Assembly: GCA_031769625.1 (NCBI GenBank)
Contig: JAUIMM010000573.1
Coordinates: 1,005,001-1,069,000, forward strand
Direction: 5' to 3'
DNA length: 64,000 bases
Source: Taudactylus pleione
Lineage: Eukaryota; Chordata; Amphibia; Anura; Myobatrachidae
Below the pieces are notes generated by a model. It ran no database searches. It was not told the DNA's origin and was given only the letters and a program-made list of their open reading frames with translations. Below are positions 24,586 through 36,815 of the stretch, piece by piece (the stretch's first letter is position 1; every line of letters starts with the position of its first letter). The translations under genes were made by a program, and so were the position numbers.

Positions 24586-25185
24586 GCTCACAATACTGCA
24601 ATGGAATTGCATGGAATGCTGCAGTCCAATCTCGTGTGCCGGCTCATGTGTAGCACTGAGTGGCAGACCAGCAGAACAGTAAAAAATAAGCTGCATGGAT
24701 TTGGAGTGTCCAGTGTAAAATACCAGCTCTGTAAATGATGACAGCAGTGCACCGACCATGCATTAGGACACAGGAAAGAAAGGCATCCACACAGGAGGCA
24801 GACTTGAACTTAGCAGACCATCAGGAACCATAGGGATAAAAAAAATACAATAGAGTCAGCAGGATATATGAGTAATGCAGCTGCAAATTCAGAGACAGCA
24901 AGAGATATACATGGAGATCGAACAGAGAATGCCATAGATGAAGACTGACAGTGTCAGTTTATCCAAGGAAAACTAAACCCAAGTCTTGAGACCTGATTCT
25001 CTGACAACCAGCAGGTGAATCAAGGGAAGTACAGTAGATAGAGGGCTGAGAGATGATGGCTAATCCAAGCAGGATGAATTTCCAAGCTGAATTTAGCTTC
25101 ACAGCTCATTTTAACCAAACTTGCCAGTGTAGTACAGTACTCCCCACACACAGACACTTTATGGGTTGGCACTGAATAACAATTA
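24586..25185. other. Unannotated stretch beside the gypsy relic
   Basis: No clear coding match. Could include the 3' end or LTR of the gypsy relic, which runs leftwards toward it on the - strand. Confidence 0.35.
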
Positions 25186-25189
25186 CCCG

Positions 25190-25700
25190 TCTTACCCGTC
25201 TTACAATTATATTTCCTCACCAAACTTGCAGCCTATACACCATGGGCAAGAACCCAGGATATCTCCTCAGGGCCAAAGTTAACCCAGTTAACTAAGTAAT
25301 GAATAGTTCCTTTGACTCTTCTTTATATCCAGAATATCCTTGATCTCATACTCCACTTGATCATTTGCCACCTCCTACAATACTAGCAGCAGAATGTGAA
25401 AACAAGACAAGTAGTTTGAGAAGTTACATATGAAAAATATTGTGAATCCTGAGAGCAGCCAGTAACTTCACTTTGTAAGAGACAGGATTGATCTGACTAA
25501 TGATGGTATATGGGCCGATATAACAACTGGAAAACTTCATATACAGCAACCTCAGCCTGATGTTCTTAATGGATACTCAGCTCTTCTCACCAGATGCCAA
25601 AATGACTTTCCTTCTTTTTTTATTGGCCTGTATCTTACATCTAGCAGATGTTAAAACCAAATACTTGCTCACCTGTGCCAAAATACAAGAAAAATATTTT
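25190..25700 (-). pseudogene. Ty3/gypsy (chromovirus) integrase C-terminus and chromodomain relic
   Basis: Reading the - strand: KIQANKKRRKV, then VSIKNIRLRLLYMKF, then GPYTIISQINPVSYK and LRIHNIFHM (GPY/F module, about 25440-25560), then after a frameshift VANDQVEYEIKDILDIKK (25318-25372, start of a chromodomain) and a WVLAHGV...LVRKY tail. These are consecutive landmarks of chromodomain gypsy elements. Several stops and frameshifts. It ends at the left LTR of the retrovirus, suggesting the retrovirus cut it; the rest was not recognised beyond 36.8 kb. Confidence 0.8.
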
Positions 25701-25714
25701 ATCATGGGTACCAC

Positions 25715-26857
25715 TGCTGGAAATTCTGGACAAATGCTGGACAAGTCCAGGTTAAAATTTAATCGCGGCGATGCCATCTTGCGACTGCCCGCAAGACGCC
25801 ATCTTGAAGATAAAATCGCAAGATGCCATTTTGCGAATGGCCGCCTATGCGCCATTTTAGATAAACTCACATTTTAGTGGCGATAATACTACTAGCACCA
25901 TGCGATTGCATTTTTCATAATTTCCCATACGCACATTAATACATACAATAGCGCTGTTAACTAGTCGCATATTAGCGAATGCATAGGACTTTGTATCCTT
26001 GATCTCATACTCCACTTATTAGCTTTATGCGCAAGCATCTGCCCCAAGTTAACTAGCGTCCTTATCTCAAACCCTGAATACCCACACATTACATATTCAC
26101 ACATAAGGTTCAATAAGCTTTAAAGTGTATGATTTAAGTAGGTTCAGTTAGTTTAAATTCTAAGAAATAAAGATATTTGATAACTAAGGTATTATACATG
26201 CTAAACCAGTCGTGTTTGGAGTTGTACTGATGCGTACTCTTTTCACAGTATTCCGGTGTTATCAGTGGGGAGATCGCATCATGCATTCCCGAGTTATGGA
26301 TCACAGAGCCTACAAGCAATGAAATGTATATTTTAGAAACAACTGTTAGGATGCCGCTGGAGGTGTGAAGATTAAGACCCCCAGCTGTTAGAGGCAGGAG
26401 AGTCTGTTTGAACCAGCCTGTTAAATGTGCTGTAACAGATGCTTCACCCCTGAGAACCAATGATATCAGCAACAGACTTCCCTATTGTCCTGTTTATTCT
26501 GGGGGGGTATAAATATGAGTGCACAAACGCTGATTCGGAGTCTTCATGCTGAATGCTGAATGACGAGAGGTCTCTTGCTGATGCCTATCTCTGGGTCCGG
26601 AAGCGCCTGCGTATGTATACTGTACTTGGGTCTGTATAATTTCCTTTTGCGCCTAAATTGTGTCTTGATCAATTGCGTGTAACTGTCTGAACTTTTACCT
26701 GAATATCACTTGTGCTTTGGAACCACAGATTCCACGTCTAAGTCTTTATTTACGGTGTGACTGCGTATGCAAATTAGCGTCATCCTTAGAAGGTATAGGC
26801 AGGACATTAGAAGGTATAGGAAGGTGTGTATAGAGGTTCTGATCCAGTATTGTTAGT
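25715..26857 (+). repeat. 5' LTR of the endogenous retrovirus
   Basis: Begins near TGCTGG, shares GTTTAAAATTTAATCGCG and CGCAAGA(C)GCCATCTT motifs with the right LTR, has a TATAAATA box at 26508-26515 and ends just before the primer site. Paired segments with the 3' LTR include ACTTTTACCTGAATA and GGAGGTATAGGCAGG-type sequence. Edges are uncertain by some tens of bases. Confidence 0.8.
26508..26515 (+). promoter_or_regulatory. LTR TATA box
   Basis: TATAAATA after a G run; the aligned position in the 3' LTR reads TATATAT (36424-36430). Confidence 0.6.
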
Positions 26858-26869
26858 TGGGGGCTCGTA
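26858..26869 (+). promoter_or_regulatory. Primer-binding site, tRNA-Pro type
   Basis: TGGGGGCTCGTA directly follows the LTR. The first 11 bases fit the proline-tRNA primer site of gammaretroviruses; the remainder diverges. Confidence 0.7.
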
Positions 26870-27674
26870 GTGAAGTCACTTACCTGCTCACACGGTACAT
26901 ACGGTCATCGATATTTCAGCAAAGGGTGGAGTGGCCACATGCGGGGTTTGCCTGCAACCGCTTTGTGCTGAAAAATCGCTATCCATCTCCGTGTGAATCA
27001 AGGGAGCTGACTAGAATCCAGGGACAAGAGAGGAAAAAGTTTGTTTTCCTCTGTTGATAGAACCTTACGTTTAAAGGAGTATCGCAGTACTGAGTATGCG
27101 GCTAAGTCGCAGGTTTGCGCATAGCAAAGACGCACTTTTGCGTACGTAGTTAAAAAGCCATTATACGGTTGTGTATGCGACTGGTCACACAATAGCGTAT
27201 ACGTACTTCCGGTTGTGCAGCCACGTGTTTGAACAAAGCCATTGAGGTTTTCATTTTTTTCTATTACCAATATCTGGGTTAACGTGTATTTTTCTGCGCA
27301 GGAAAAAAGTGTGTAACAGTGAATATTTGTTGAACAAAGTTAAGGGTATCGTATAATCCTTAAAAGGCTAGGTGCAAGGGTCAGTCTAGCCGCTCGGTAA
27401 GCAGCTTTACCGTTCTATACGCAGTAGCAGGTGTACATGTTGTCTTTGTTGTAGAGAGGTGCGTGAGAGTAGGTGTAGAAGTTGCCTTACTAAATCTTTT
27501 CTGGGTGTGGAAGTTGCCTTTTTCAAATCTTATCCAGGTGTAAAAGATGCCTTACTAAATCTTATCCAGGTGTGTGGGTGCCACCCACTTAAATCATCCA
27601 CAGGTAAGTGAAAGTGTCTTGATTGTCTTTCACCGGTTTAAATCTTTATTGAAAAGCGTAGGAGTTGTCTCAGA

Positions 27675-29325
27675 ATGGGAGCCACGCAAACAGTAGAGAT
27701 GTTAGGCAATGATGTGGTGCTAATGGAGGCGTCGATCGGATTGGCCCATCGTATCATGCATACCAAGTACGGTACTTATGCAATAAGGTATTGTGATTTG
27801 TGGTTTAATATGACGAGAAAGAGTGTTAGACCATTTCCCAGAATTGGTAGTTTCGATAAAAATGTGTTAGACAATGTCCGGGATCACATCAGTTTGATGC
27901 GCTCCTGAGAGAAAAAGGTTAAATATTTTGAATGTTTAAAACTGTGGCAGCATGAAGGGGATGCGTGGCTTAACAATGTGCAAATGACGCAAACTAGCGT
28001 TGCGAGCACATTGTCAGAAAATACATCCGCGATGCTAAATTGCAATACGGGCGAGCCGCAAAATGGCGCGCACATGCGACAAGGTAGCGTCGTGGAGAGT
28101 ATTGCCAGCAGTTCACGCTCACCTCCCCCACCTTATGTGGATGGAGGTGCAAGTACAGTAACCAAAAATACCAATAAAAATTTAACAAACAACTTCTACC
28201 CTCTCTTAAGCAACTATAAAGAAAATGTTCATGATGCGGATGATGAGCCTATTGTAATGTCTGCCATTTCCCATGCTGTGCAGATGATAGATGCTGCATC
28301 ACCACAAGCAAGGGAAGTGTTAGTGACCTCCGTAGAGGAAGTTGTTCATACCATACGCAGCAGCAGCAGACTTAACCCCCAGCCAGGTAACCAGGTCAAA
28401 GGTAGCAGAGCTACTGGTCTGCATCCCATGCGGACAATAACTGTTCCAAATGGAAATGCAGACGCAAACGGTATAGTGCCCACGAGGGAAGTAGTAATGC
28501 ATTGTCCTTGGACAAGAGCAGAACTAAATTCCATCATAAATGATTTCCCCAATCCCAAAAAGGAATTAACCAAATGTCAAAGATTTTTGAGAAATTTGGG
28601 TAGTTCACATGAGCCCACTAATAAAGATTGGCGTGTGGTGTTAAGGGCCTGCCTGCCATGCAATACCGATGTGACAAAATTTATCACGGATTGTGTATTG
28701 GATGGTGACGTTCCCTTAACAGACCAAGTAAACTAAGGTAACATTTCCCGCATTGTAACTCAATTGGGTATATATTTTCCAGTAGTAGTTAACTGGAACA
28801 AAATTTTCACCATTAAACAAAAAGAGAGTGAGACTGCAGAAGACTATTGCGATCGGGCTCTGCAGGCTATCACCCAGTACACTGGGATAGAGGATATTAA
28901 AGATAGTACTCACCAGGGGAATGATAGTTACGATACTTGTGGATGGTCTGAAAGAGTGTTTAAAAACTCGGGTTCAGACCTCACAGCCTGGCTGGCGGGG
29001 ACTTACAATAGATACCCTCATAGAAACCGCTATTGAACATGATAAAAACATCTCCAAAAAGAGAGAAGCCCAGAGCAAAAAACTAATGGCTGTCAGTATA
29101 CAAGCTCTGGAGGGAATGACGGTAACACCACAGCCAACAGACACACTTGCACTTGCACACACACTCACTTCTGAACAAGTATGTGCTCTCACTAACCCCA
29201 CTCAACAACAAACACAACTCTATCCCACTAGCCCGATGCAACCACAGGTCCTAGGCTATCCACTAACCTCTTATCCCCCACAATACCCTTACCCTCCCTA
29301 TCCTTACCCATATCCACCACCATAA
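27675..29325 (+). pseudogene. gag: Endogenous retrovirus gag, interrupted
   Basis: Starts MGATQT, an N-myristoylation signal, 0.8 kb after the primer site. Frame 27675 runs through matrix-like sequence to an in-frame TGA at 27906-27908, continues in the same frame past a PPPPY late-domain motif (near 28123-28137), meets TAA at 28734-28736, then carries capsid sequence to an indel near 28925-28935. After this the capsid end (QPGWRGLTIDTLIE) and a Pro/Tyr-rich tail (PQYPYPPYPYPYPPP) read in another frame. No intact CCHC zinc knuckle follows; only SGHTC near 29420 hints at one. Structural protein of a virion; not functional here. Confidence 0.88.
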
Positions 29326-32300
29326 GGGATATGCACAGAGGCCAGCAAATGTTCAGCAGGCACCAGCTTCAATTGTAGCCATAAATGCTTTATTGGAGAA
29401 TGGTAGCCAACGCTAGAAGTCAGGTCATACCTGTAGTCTACAGATGGTCAGGTTAACGGGAAGTACTAGGGATGAACCGGTCATGATGGCTGATGTAGCT
29501 GGTACTGAATATCCTTTTCTTGTAGACACAGGGGCGACCAGGTCAGTGATGAAATCTCCTGTTAATATACAGGTGACCAACGAGACAGTACCAACAATGG
29601 GTGTAACAGGTAAAGTGGAACGTTATCCTTTAACAAAGTCCACAGAGGTTACTATTGGGCCGTTGCATACCAGACATTCTTTCCTTCTGGCTGCTGCGGC
29701 TCCTACTAACCTACTGGGCAGAGACTTGTTATGTAAGATGGGATGTGTTATATATTGCACCCCTGATGGTGTATATTTAGATATCCCAGAGATAATGGTA
29801 TACGAGGTGTGGGATATGTTAGACACTCCTCAAAGGATAATGTATCACTCTACAGTTTTAAATGAAACTCCATCACAAGAAGACAAAATGTTGTCCCTAA
29901 TTCCAGATTCCCTTTGGACTAAGGATGGACAGGACACTGGATTAATGGCAAATGTAAGCCCTGTAATGGTAAACTTAAAAAACGGTAGGCAAGCTCCAAA
30001 AATTCCCCAGTACCCACTAAATCAGGAGGTAGAATTAGGAGTTTTTCCAATAATTGAGCGATTGTTACAACAAGGAATTTTAGTCCGTACAGCTAGTTTA
30101 GCCAACAGTCCCATCTTTCCAGTGAAGAAGAGTGGTGGGAGGGGCTATAGGCTGGTACAAGACCTTAGAGGTGTTAATAAGGTAGTAGACAGCCAATTCC
30201 CCGTAGTGCCAAATCCAGCTGTCATTTTGATGCAGATCCCACCAAATGCAACCCATTTCACTGTCATTGACCTCTGTTCTGCTTTCTTCTCTGTGCCTCT
30301 CCATCCTGACTGTCAGTATCTATTCGCATTTACATACAGAGGTTTACAATACACATGGACACGATTACCCTAAGGTTTCATGGACAGCCCCAGTATCTTC
30401 TCCCAGGCATTGCACGACTGTTTACAATCTTTTCAACCTGCCAATGGATCTGTTCTAATTCAATATGTGGACGATTTATTGCTATGTTCTGACTCGTTTA
30501 TGTCATGTTTGAATGATACTAAACTTTTGTTACTTCATCTCTCACAAACAGGACACAAGGTGGCTAAGGACAAACTACAGCCGTGCCAATCCAATATTTG
30601 GGACACTGCCTAACCCAGGGGTTACGACACCTTACAACAGATAGAATCCAAGCCATACAAAACATGACACTGCCGCAGAATCAACAGCAAATTCGTACCT
30701 TCTTAGGAATGTGTGGATATTGCCGAATGTGGATCCCAGGTTTTTCCATTTTGGCCTTACCTTTACAGGAATTAGTCTCTTCCTCAAAGCCCGATCGTGT
30801 CATACACACAGTGGTATCAGAACAGGCTTTCCTTAATCTTAAGGATAGTCTGACAAGAGCTCCTGCATTGGGAATACCTGATTATGAAAAACCTTTTGAT
30901 TTGTATTGTACGGAAGCCGATGGTTGTGCTGCAGGTGTCCTTACACAAAAACATGGGGATGCCAGTAGGCCCGTAGCATACTACAGTGCCCAATTGGACA
31001 CGGTAGCAAGATCACTCCCCACTTGTTTGAGAAGTGTAGCAGCTACCGCTCTATTGGTGAGTAAAAGTGAGGACGTAGTATTGGGCCATGATATGATTGT
31101 CTTCACTCCCCATGCTGTATCTGCTCAGTTCAAACCAGACACGTCTCCTCAGCTAGGTTCACCAAATGGGAACTAGCCCTAATCGCTCCTGCAAATATTA
31201 CTGTTAAACATTGCAGTACGCTGAATCCAGCAACATACCTACCATATGTACAACATTATGTACAAAGGGTGGAAGGAGAAGAGTTGCTGGCGGGAGGTGA
31301 GTTCGGCAGACATAATGATACGCACAATTGTATGACATATCTGAATCAGACCTTTACTGCTAGACCTGACATACATGACACACCTTTAGAGAATGTGGAT
31401 GTAACTTTTTATACGGATGGGAGTTGTCATAGACAAACAGACACAGGTGAGTTATGTGCAGGTTATGCTGTTGTAAATGACACAGACATCATGGAAGCTA
31501 AACCTCTCGGTCCTCCTCACTCGGCCCAGGTAGCAGAGTTAGTAGCACTGACTAGAGCATGTGAACTGGCAGCAGGCAAATCTGCTAACATTTACACTGA
31601 TTCGAGGTACGCGTTCGGGGTGGTGCACGATTTTGGGGCTCTATGGCGTCTGAGAAATTTTATGACAGCAGCAGGCACACCAGTTGCACACTCCCGACAC
31701 ATAAAACATCTCTTAGAAGCAATCCAACTGCCCAAGGCAGTGGCAGTAATTAAATGTAAAGCCCAAACATGTGAGGATGACCCGGTGTCACTGGGCAACA
31801 ACAGAGCTGATGAAGCTGCAAAATGGGCAGCAGGGATAAAAATGTTTTCTCCAACTGAAACAATTATGTCATTCCAAACCGTTGACATGCTAAAATTAAT
31901 TGAGATGCAAAATTTGTGTTCAATTCAGGAAAAATCCATTTGGAAGTCCAAGGGGTGTGGGCAAGAGTCCTCTGGGCTCTGGAGGGACGGACATGGTAAG
32001 CCAGTAGCCCCCAAGGCATATTACCCCAGCCTGGCTGAGGCAGCACACGGTCTGACTCAACTGGGTAAACAGGGTATGTGCAAGTTGGTGAGGGCATACT
32101 GGTGCGCACCAGGTTTTTCTTCACAAGCAGAGAAGATAGCAATGTCCTGTCTGACCTGCTTGAGAAAGAACATAGGGAAAGCGATCCCTACCGAACCGTC
32201 CCACATTCCACCGACTGATGGACCTTTCCAGGTGATACAAATTGATTTCATCCAATTACCACCCTGCAGGAACCTTAAGTATGTACTAGTGTGCACAGAC

Positions 32301-33415
32301 GTATTTTCTAACTGGGTTGAGGCCTACCCAGTGGCCACTAATACTGCTGCGTTTACTGCCAAGAAAATAGTTCAGGAATTTGTATGCAGGTACGGTATCC
32401 CTAGAATCATCGAGAGTGATAGGGGTACCCATTTCCAGGTGATGTTTTTCAAAATATGTGTAAGCTGATGGGTATTAATAGCCGACTTCACACCCCCTAC
32501 CAACCGCAAGCCAGTGCCAAGGTAAAGAGGATGAACGGGACTATTAAAAATAAGCTAAGTAAAATCATGGCAGAGACTGGACTAGGATGGCCAGAAGCAT
32601 TACCCTTGGCTCTACATAGCATAAGGACCACTCCTAGACCTCCCCTGAATCTGTCCCCATTTGAAATATTGTTCGGTAGACAACCTCATTTGATTATAAG
32701 TCCACAGGAAGATCTAAAGGGTAACAACGAGGTAACTGTGAAGTATCTTATATCAATGGGTAAGCAGTTAAAGCAACAGCAGCAGAAACTGAAATTGTTG
32801 TCTAATGATATGCCTGAAACTAACTGTCATGATGTTGAACCAGGAGAATATGTAATGATCAGAAATTTCTTGCATTCAGGTTGTTTGACTGATCAGTGGG
32901 AAGGTCCATACCAGGTGCTGCTGACGAGTACTACATCTTTGAAGGTGGCCGAGAGAGATACCTGGGTCCATTCCACTCACTGCAAAAAGGTCAATCAATC
33001 GGTGGAGAAACAAGGCGGAGACACGGCTGATAGTGTGGACCTGTCACTCGCGAGTTTGTTCCGGGAGGATTTAAAAGGTCGTAGTGAGATACCTGAACCG
33101 AGAGAAATTTTGCAGAACTTGTTGTTAAAATGGACAGGCCTGCTGTGTTCATTTTCATATTCTCTTTTAGAGTGTTCACTATCCTGGTCAGTCCAGGGAT
33201 ATCTAATGTCTGTGATGGGGGACCGATTGAGGAAACGGGAACTGATGGCAGTGCCGATGGAGTGGAGACAGGAGGAGTGCAATGCCAATCAGGGGAGTGT
33301 TTTTCCAATCTTAGTACTGTTATTGTTAAAAGAGCTATCATTCCGGATACTCGGGGAAGGTGTGGAGGGTTATCGTCTGAGGATTCCTGTATTTGTGAGC
33401 TTTGTGGGTCCCTAG
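29326..33415 (+). pseudogene. pol: Endogenous retrovirus pro-pol, interrupted
   Basis: Protease: FLVDTGATRSVM (from about 29519) and LLGRDLL. Reverse transcriptase: FPVKKSGGRGYRLVQDLRGVN, VIDLCSAFFSVPL, a TAA at 30371-30373 where the family has Gln of LPQGF, then YVDD (about 30464-30475). A one-base shift near 30585-30597 and another near 31130-31165 precede RNase H (FYTDGS, AELVAL, YTDSRYAF, NNRADEA, all four acidic residues present). Integrase: HGLTQ...CLTC, where the second His of HHCC reads Gln, IDFIQL, SDRGTHF, a frameshift near 32437, then KVKRMNG, where Lys replaces the catalytic Glu (32525-32527), and GPY/F (WEGPYQVL). The 3' end overlaps env. Replication enzyme of the virus; inactive. 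Confidence 0.92.
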
Positions 33416-34938
33416 TTGATGAGAACTGTATCCAACGGTGCCAACCAAAATATAATCCGTACTGGGGAGGGTATCCTTTAGAGGATTATCATAGCATGGT
33501 AGGCAAAGTGTGAAATCAAACTGATTGCTGGGTGTGTTCACATGTGCCCCAGGGACAGCATAACGTAGGGTTGGTGCCATTTCCGCTGAATACCATGGAA
33601 ATTTTAGAATTGCAAAAAGGGAAAACATTGGATGGAAAATTCCTCTCATCCAAACCACCTCATTTCAAACTCTATCAATTCCAAGTAGATAGATCACTTT
33701 TGTGTTTAAACATAACCAACCCCAATAAACCCGGAGGTTGGGAAGTGATGGGGAATAATCAGATGATGACCTTCTCACAAAGAGCTGATAATGAGTCCAT
33801 AAACTATGATCTGCTACGCTCAATTAAATCCAGTGGGAAACATTTTAGGTACCGGTATACATTGAGTTCCACCAAAGAAATGATTGGTAAAGTACCAGAT
33901 GGTTATTGTGCTAAAATAATACAACCAGAAACTTGCATATACCAGATGGAAGAGCCTGAGATAGGATTGTTTGCAAGAGAAATGTGTTTAATGATAATGA
34001 TGCATACCATTCCTTATGTTCTCCCTGATAATGTATATTTTATATGTGGAAGAAAAGCGTATAAATGGCTCTCCCTGAGTTCCGATGGTTTGTGTTACCT
34101 GGGAAGAGTAGTCCCAGAAGTTATGACCCTCACACATGTTGAAATGCTGGGTATACATAAAAACACACCGTCACCATATCTTCACACTCAATATGAACAC
34201 AGAGGCAAGAGAAATATGATACCTGGTGATATGCATAAAGCCGCTCAGTTAATCAGTGAGACAACTGGCTTCCAAGTTTTAGTCACCCTAGATCCCACCA
34301 GAATTTCTAGGGGTACATTCAATTTTAGATATATCCAGGAACTTGCTAAATTAATAGATAATATCACCGAGATGTACGATGACACATTCAGGTACACAGG
34401 GAGAGAATTGCAAGCGTACAAGAAAGAACTGGTGCAACACAGGCTAGTGTTGAATTATTTAACAGCTGTTACTGGAGGGTATTGCATAACATTGGCCACT
34501 CAATTTGGAGTAAAATGTTGCACCTATGTCACCAATGATACCAGCGACCCTAAGGAGGTGATAGACCGAAAGATGGATGAAATTCTGCAGCTAAATTGGG
34601 AATTTTGCAAGAACCATAACGCTTCAGTGGCTGAAGTAGGGGAAAAGATAGAAGGATGGGTGTCATGGCTGAACCCAGTGAAATGGTTCTCGGGTCTAGG
34701 GGAATGGGTCCAGGAAGTGATCGCCAGCATAGGCAAATTCTTGATCCTTATACTGATTGTCATCATAGTAATTGGCATATGCGTCCGGTGTGTTCCTATT
34801 GTGTTGAAGTGTGGAAAATGTAAAAACAGAGTGAAACGAAGGAATGAAACTATGATGGTGGTCAGAAATAATAATATGTATACCGAGGTAGATACAGAAC
34901 TGCATTACAACCCTGAGCTAGGAAGTACCATCATTTAA
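33130..34938 (+). pseudogene. env: Endogenous retrovirus env, single in-frame stop
   Basis: Starts inside the pol tail in another frame with a hydrophobic signal peptide (FIFIFSFRVFTILV). One TGA at 33511-33513 interrupts the surface subunit; the same frame then stays open for 470 codons. CWVC (33526-33537) is the isomerase-type motif linking SU and TM. RGKR (34201-34212) looks like the furin site, though what follows is not a typical hydrophobic fusion peptide. TM has a C...CC motif (GGYC...KCC) with ten residues between, longer than the usual CX6CC, an anchor FLILILIVIIVIGICV (from about 34738) and a cytoplasmic tail. Envelope glycoprotein for receptor binding and fusion; full-length product is prevented by the stop. 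Confidence 0.9.
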
Positions 34939-35246
34939 ATGTATAATATTTAGACATGCATAGAAGATATTATTGAAATGTTATTTATAGAACACCCAGA
35001 CAATGTAAAGTCTCAAATTCCCCTTCAAGACTGCTGTTATAAGACTGGTGCATTCCCACACCTGTCACATGATCTCCCAAGATCCGCAGTGTGCGTATAA
35101 TAGTAGTTTTATGTCCCCACCCAGAGACACATTATTGATGGATTAAGAACCACCTTGTGCCATCCCATAATAACACTAAATAATATATAAATGTAAGCCT
35201 AAATTAAATCCTAATAGCAGATTGTGATCGCATGTTGTTTGCTATC

Positions 35247-35257
35247 AAAGGGTGGAC
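35247..35257 (+). promoter_or_regulatory. Short polypurine tract
   Basis: AAAGGGTGGA just before the 3' LTR, in the expected place for plus-strand priming. Short and interrupted by T. Confidence 0.45.
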
Positions 35258-36815
35258 TGTCGAAGCTGAATAATTGGCTGAGACAAGTTCAGTTTAAAAT
35301 TTAATCGCGACGACGCCATTTTGCGACTGGCCGCAAGACACCATCTTCTGAATGGCAGCAAGACTCCATTTTAGAAAAGAAAGCTTACACAAGCGCCATT
35401 TTGTCAAAAATACATAGTACACAATCCACAGTGCAAAATTGGTAAAAGTAGCAATTATGCTACTCACAACGCAAAGTTGCTAAAAAGTAGCACGAACAGC
35501 TTTTTCACAATCTTCCCCAAACACCTACCGATGGTGTTTAGCAGACATAAAATAACTTTCCAACACCTTAAAATCACCACAGACTTATATTTGAAAAGTA
35601 GCAAAGTTGCTAAAAAGTAGCACGAACAGCTTTTTCACAATCTTCCCCAAACACCTACCGACGGTGTTTAGCAGACATAAAATAACTTTGCAACACATTA
35701 AAATCACCACAAACATATTTGAGCATTAGCAAAGTAGTGGTGTTTTCCCCTGCATTCACATTAACACATACGCAATGTAGCAAAAAGTAGCAAATTAGTG
35801 GTGTTTTCCCTGCACTTCATGTTAAACAGGACAACGCAAAATAGCTATTTAGACGCACAGCCAGCTTTTTAGCGATCTTTCCCAAACCCATACTGGCATG
35901 CTCACACACATACACAGAAGCCTTTCCAACTTAGTGCTGGTCGCTAAGTGCCCCACAGACCCTCAAACGCACAACACAATTTAATGTCATTTCTCCCCGC
36001 ATACACATTTAAAAGCAATGGTCACGCAGCACGAAAGGAATGATTATTATTTGGTTTAATCGCAATGTCAGCATATAAAGAAATGAATGTTTTCTGTAAC
36101 TATGGTTTAGTAAATGGCAATTGGACCGTGATTGGTGCCGTATTGATCTACTCTGTTCCCACAGCGTTCCGGTGGCATCGGTGAGGAGATCAGAACATGC
36201 GGCTATGAAATATGAATGTTAGAAAGAATAACTTCTTGAAATGTTGTATGCCATAGTTAGATTACATTTATTATGAAGCGGGAAGGTGAACACAATCAGG
36301 CTGTTAGAGGCTGGGTTGAGTCTTTGCACTGACCTATGAATTGTACCGTAACGGAAGAAGCAAGAAGAGGAACCAATGAGAACCTGCTAACGTATTCTAT
36401 TGTATTGCTTATCCCAGTACGGGTATATATGTGAGTGCTCTGAAACGAGATGCCAGGCTGCGGTGTTCCTGTTATGCTGTTCCGACGAAGGTCTCATTAT
36501 TGATGCCGGTATCTGGTCCCAGAGCGCACGCGTATGTATTGACTGTACCTTATGACCTAATGTTTGTACAATTTAGTTTGCACTCATTGTTAGATCATAG
36601 CGTGGTAACATCTGTACTTTTACCTGAATAATAATCTTTAGCGCGTTGGACTGCTATTCCACTGTCTTAGAGTTTTATTAATGGTATAATTAAACACAGC
36701 GCTAATTAGCGACACCGTATGGTTTTAGGAGGTATAGGCAGGTTTTGTCTTAGATGTTCTAGGCAGGTGAATCTTAGAGGTTTATAGGCAGGAATGTACT
36801 AAAGGTTCATTGCAC
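35258..36815 (+). repeat. 3' LTR of the endogenous retrovirus
   Basis: Related to 25715-26857 but longer and clearly diverged. The extra length is partly a tandem duplication of about 130 bases (35471-35600 and 35601-35735), each beginning GCAAAGTTGCTAAAAAGTAG. TATA-like TATATAT at 36424. The right end is approximate. Confidence 0.78.

Larger units (their letters stand above)
25715..36815 (+). mobile_element. Class I (gamma/epsilon-like) endogenous retrovirus
   Basis: About 11.1 kb with two related LTRs, a TGGGGGCTCG primer-binding site (tRNA-Pro type), gag with MGATQT N-terminus, pro-pol with DTGA protease, YVDD reverse transcriptase, RNase H and integrase with GPY/F module, and env with CWVC in SU and a TM anchor. 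This order and the motifs are those of gamma-like retroviruses; epsilon-like viruses of lower vertebrates share them. Gag, pol and env all carry inactivating changes, so this is a fossil locus. The outer LTR edges are approximate, and no clear target duplication was found. Confidence 0.92.

Noticed and set aside
27906..27908. Programmed readthrough or selenocysteine at the gag TGA
   Set aside because: It lies in the middle of matrix sequence, not at a gag-pol junction, and further stops and frameshifts follow, so mutation is simpler.
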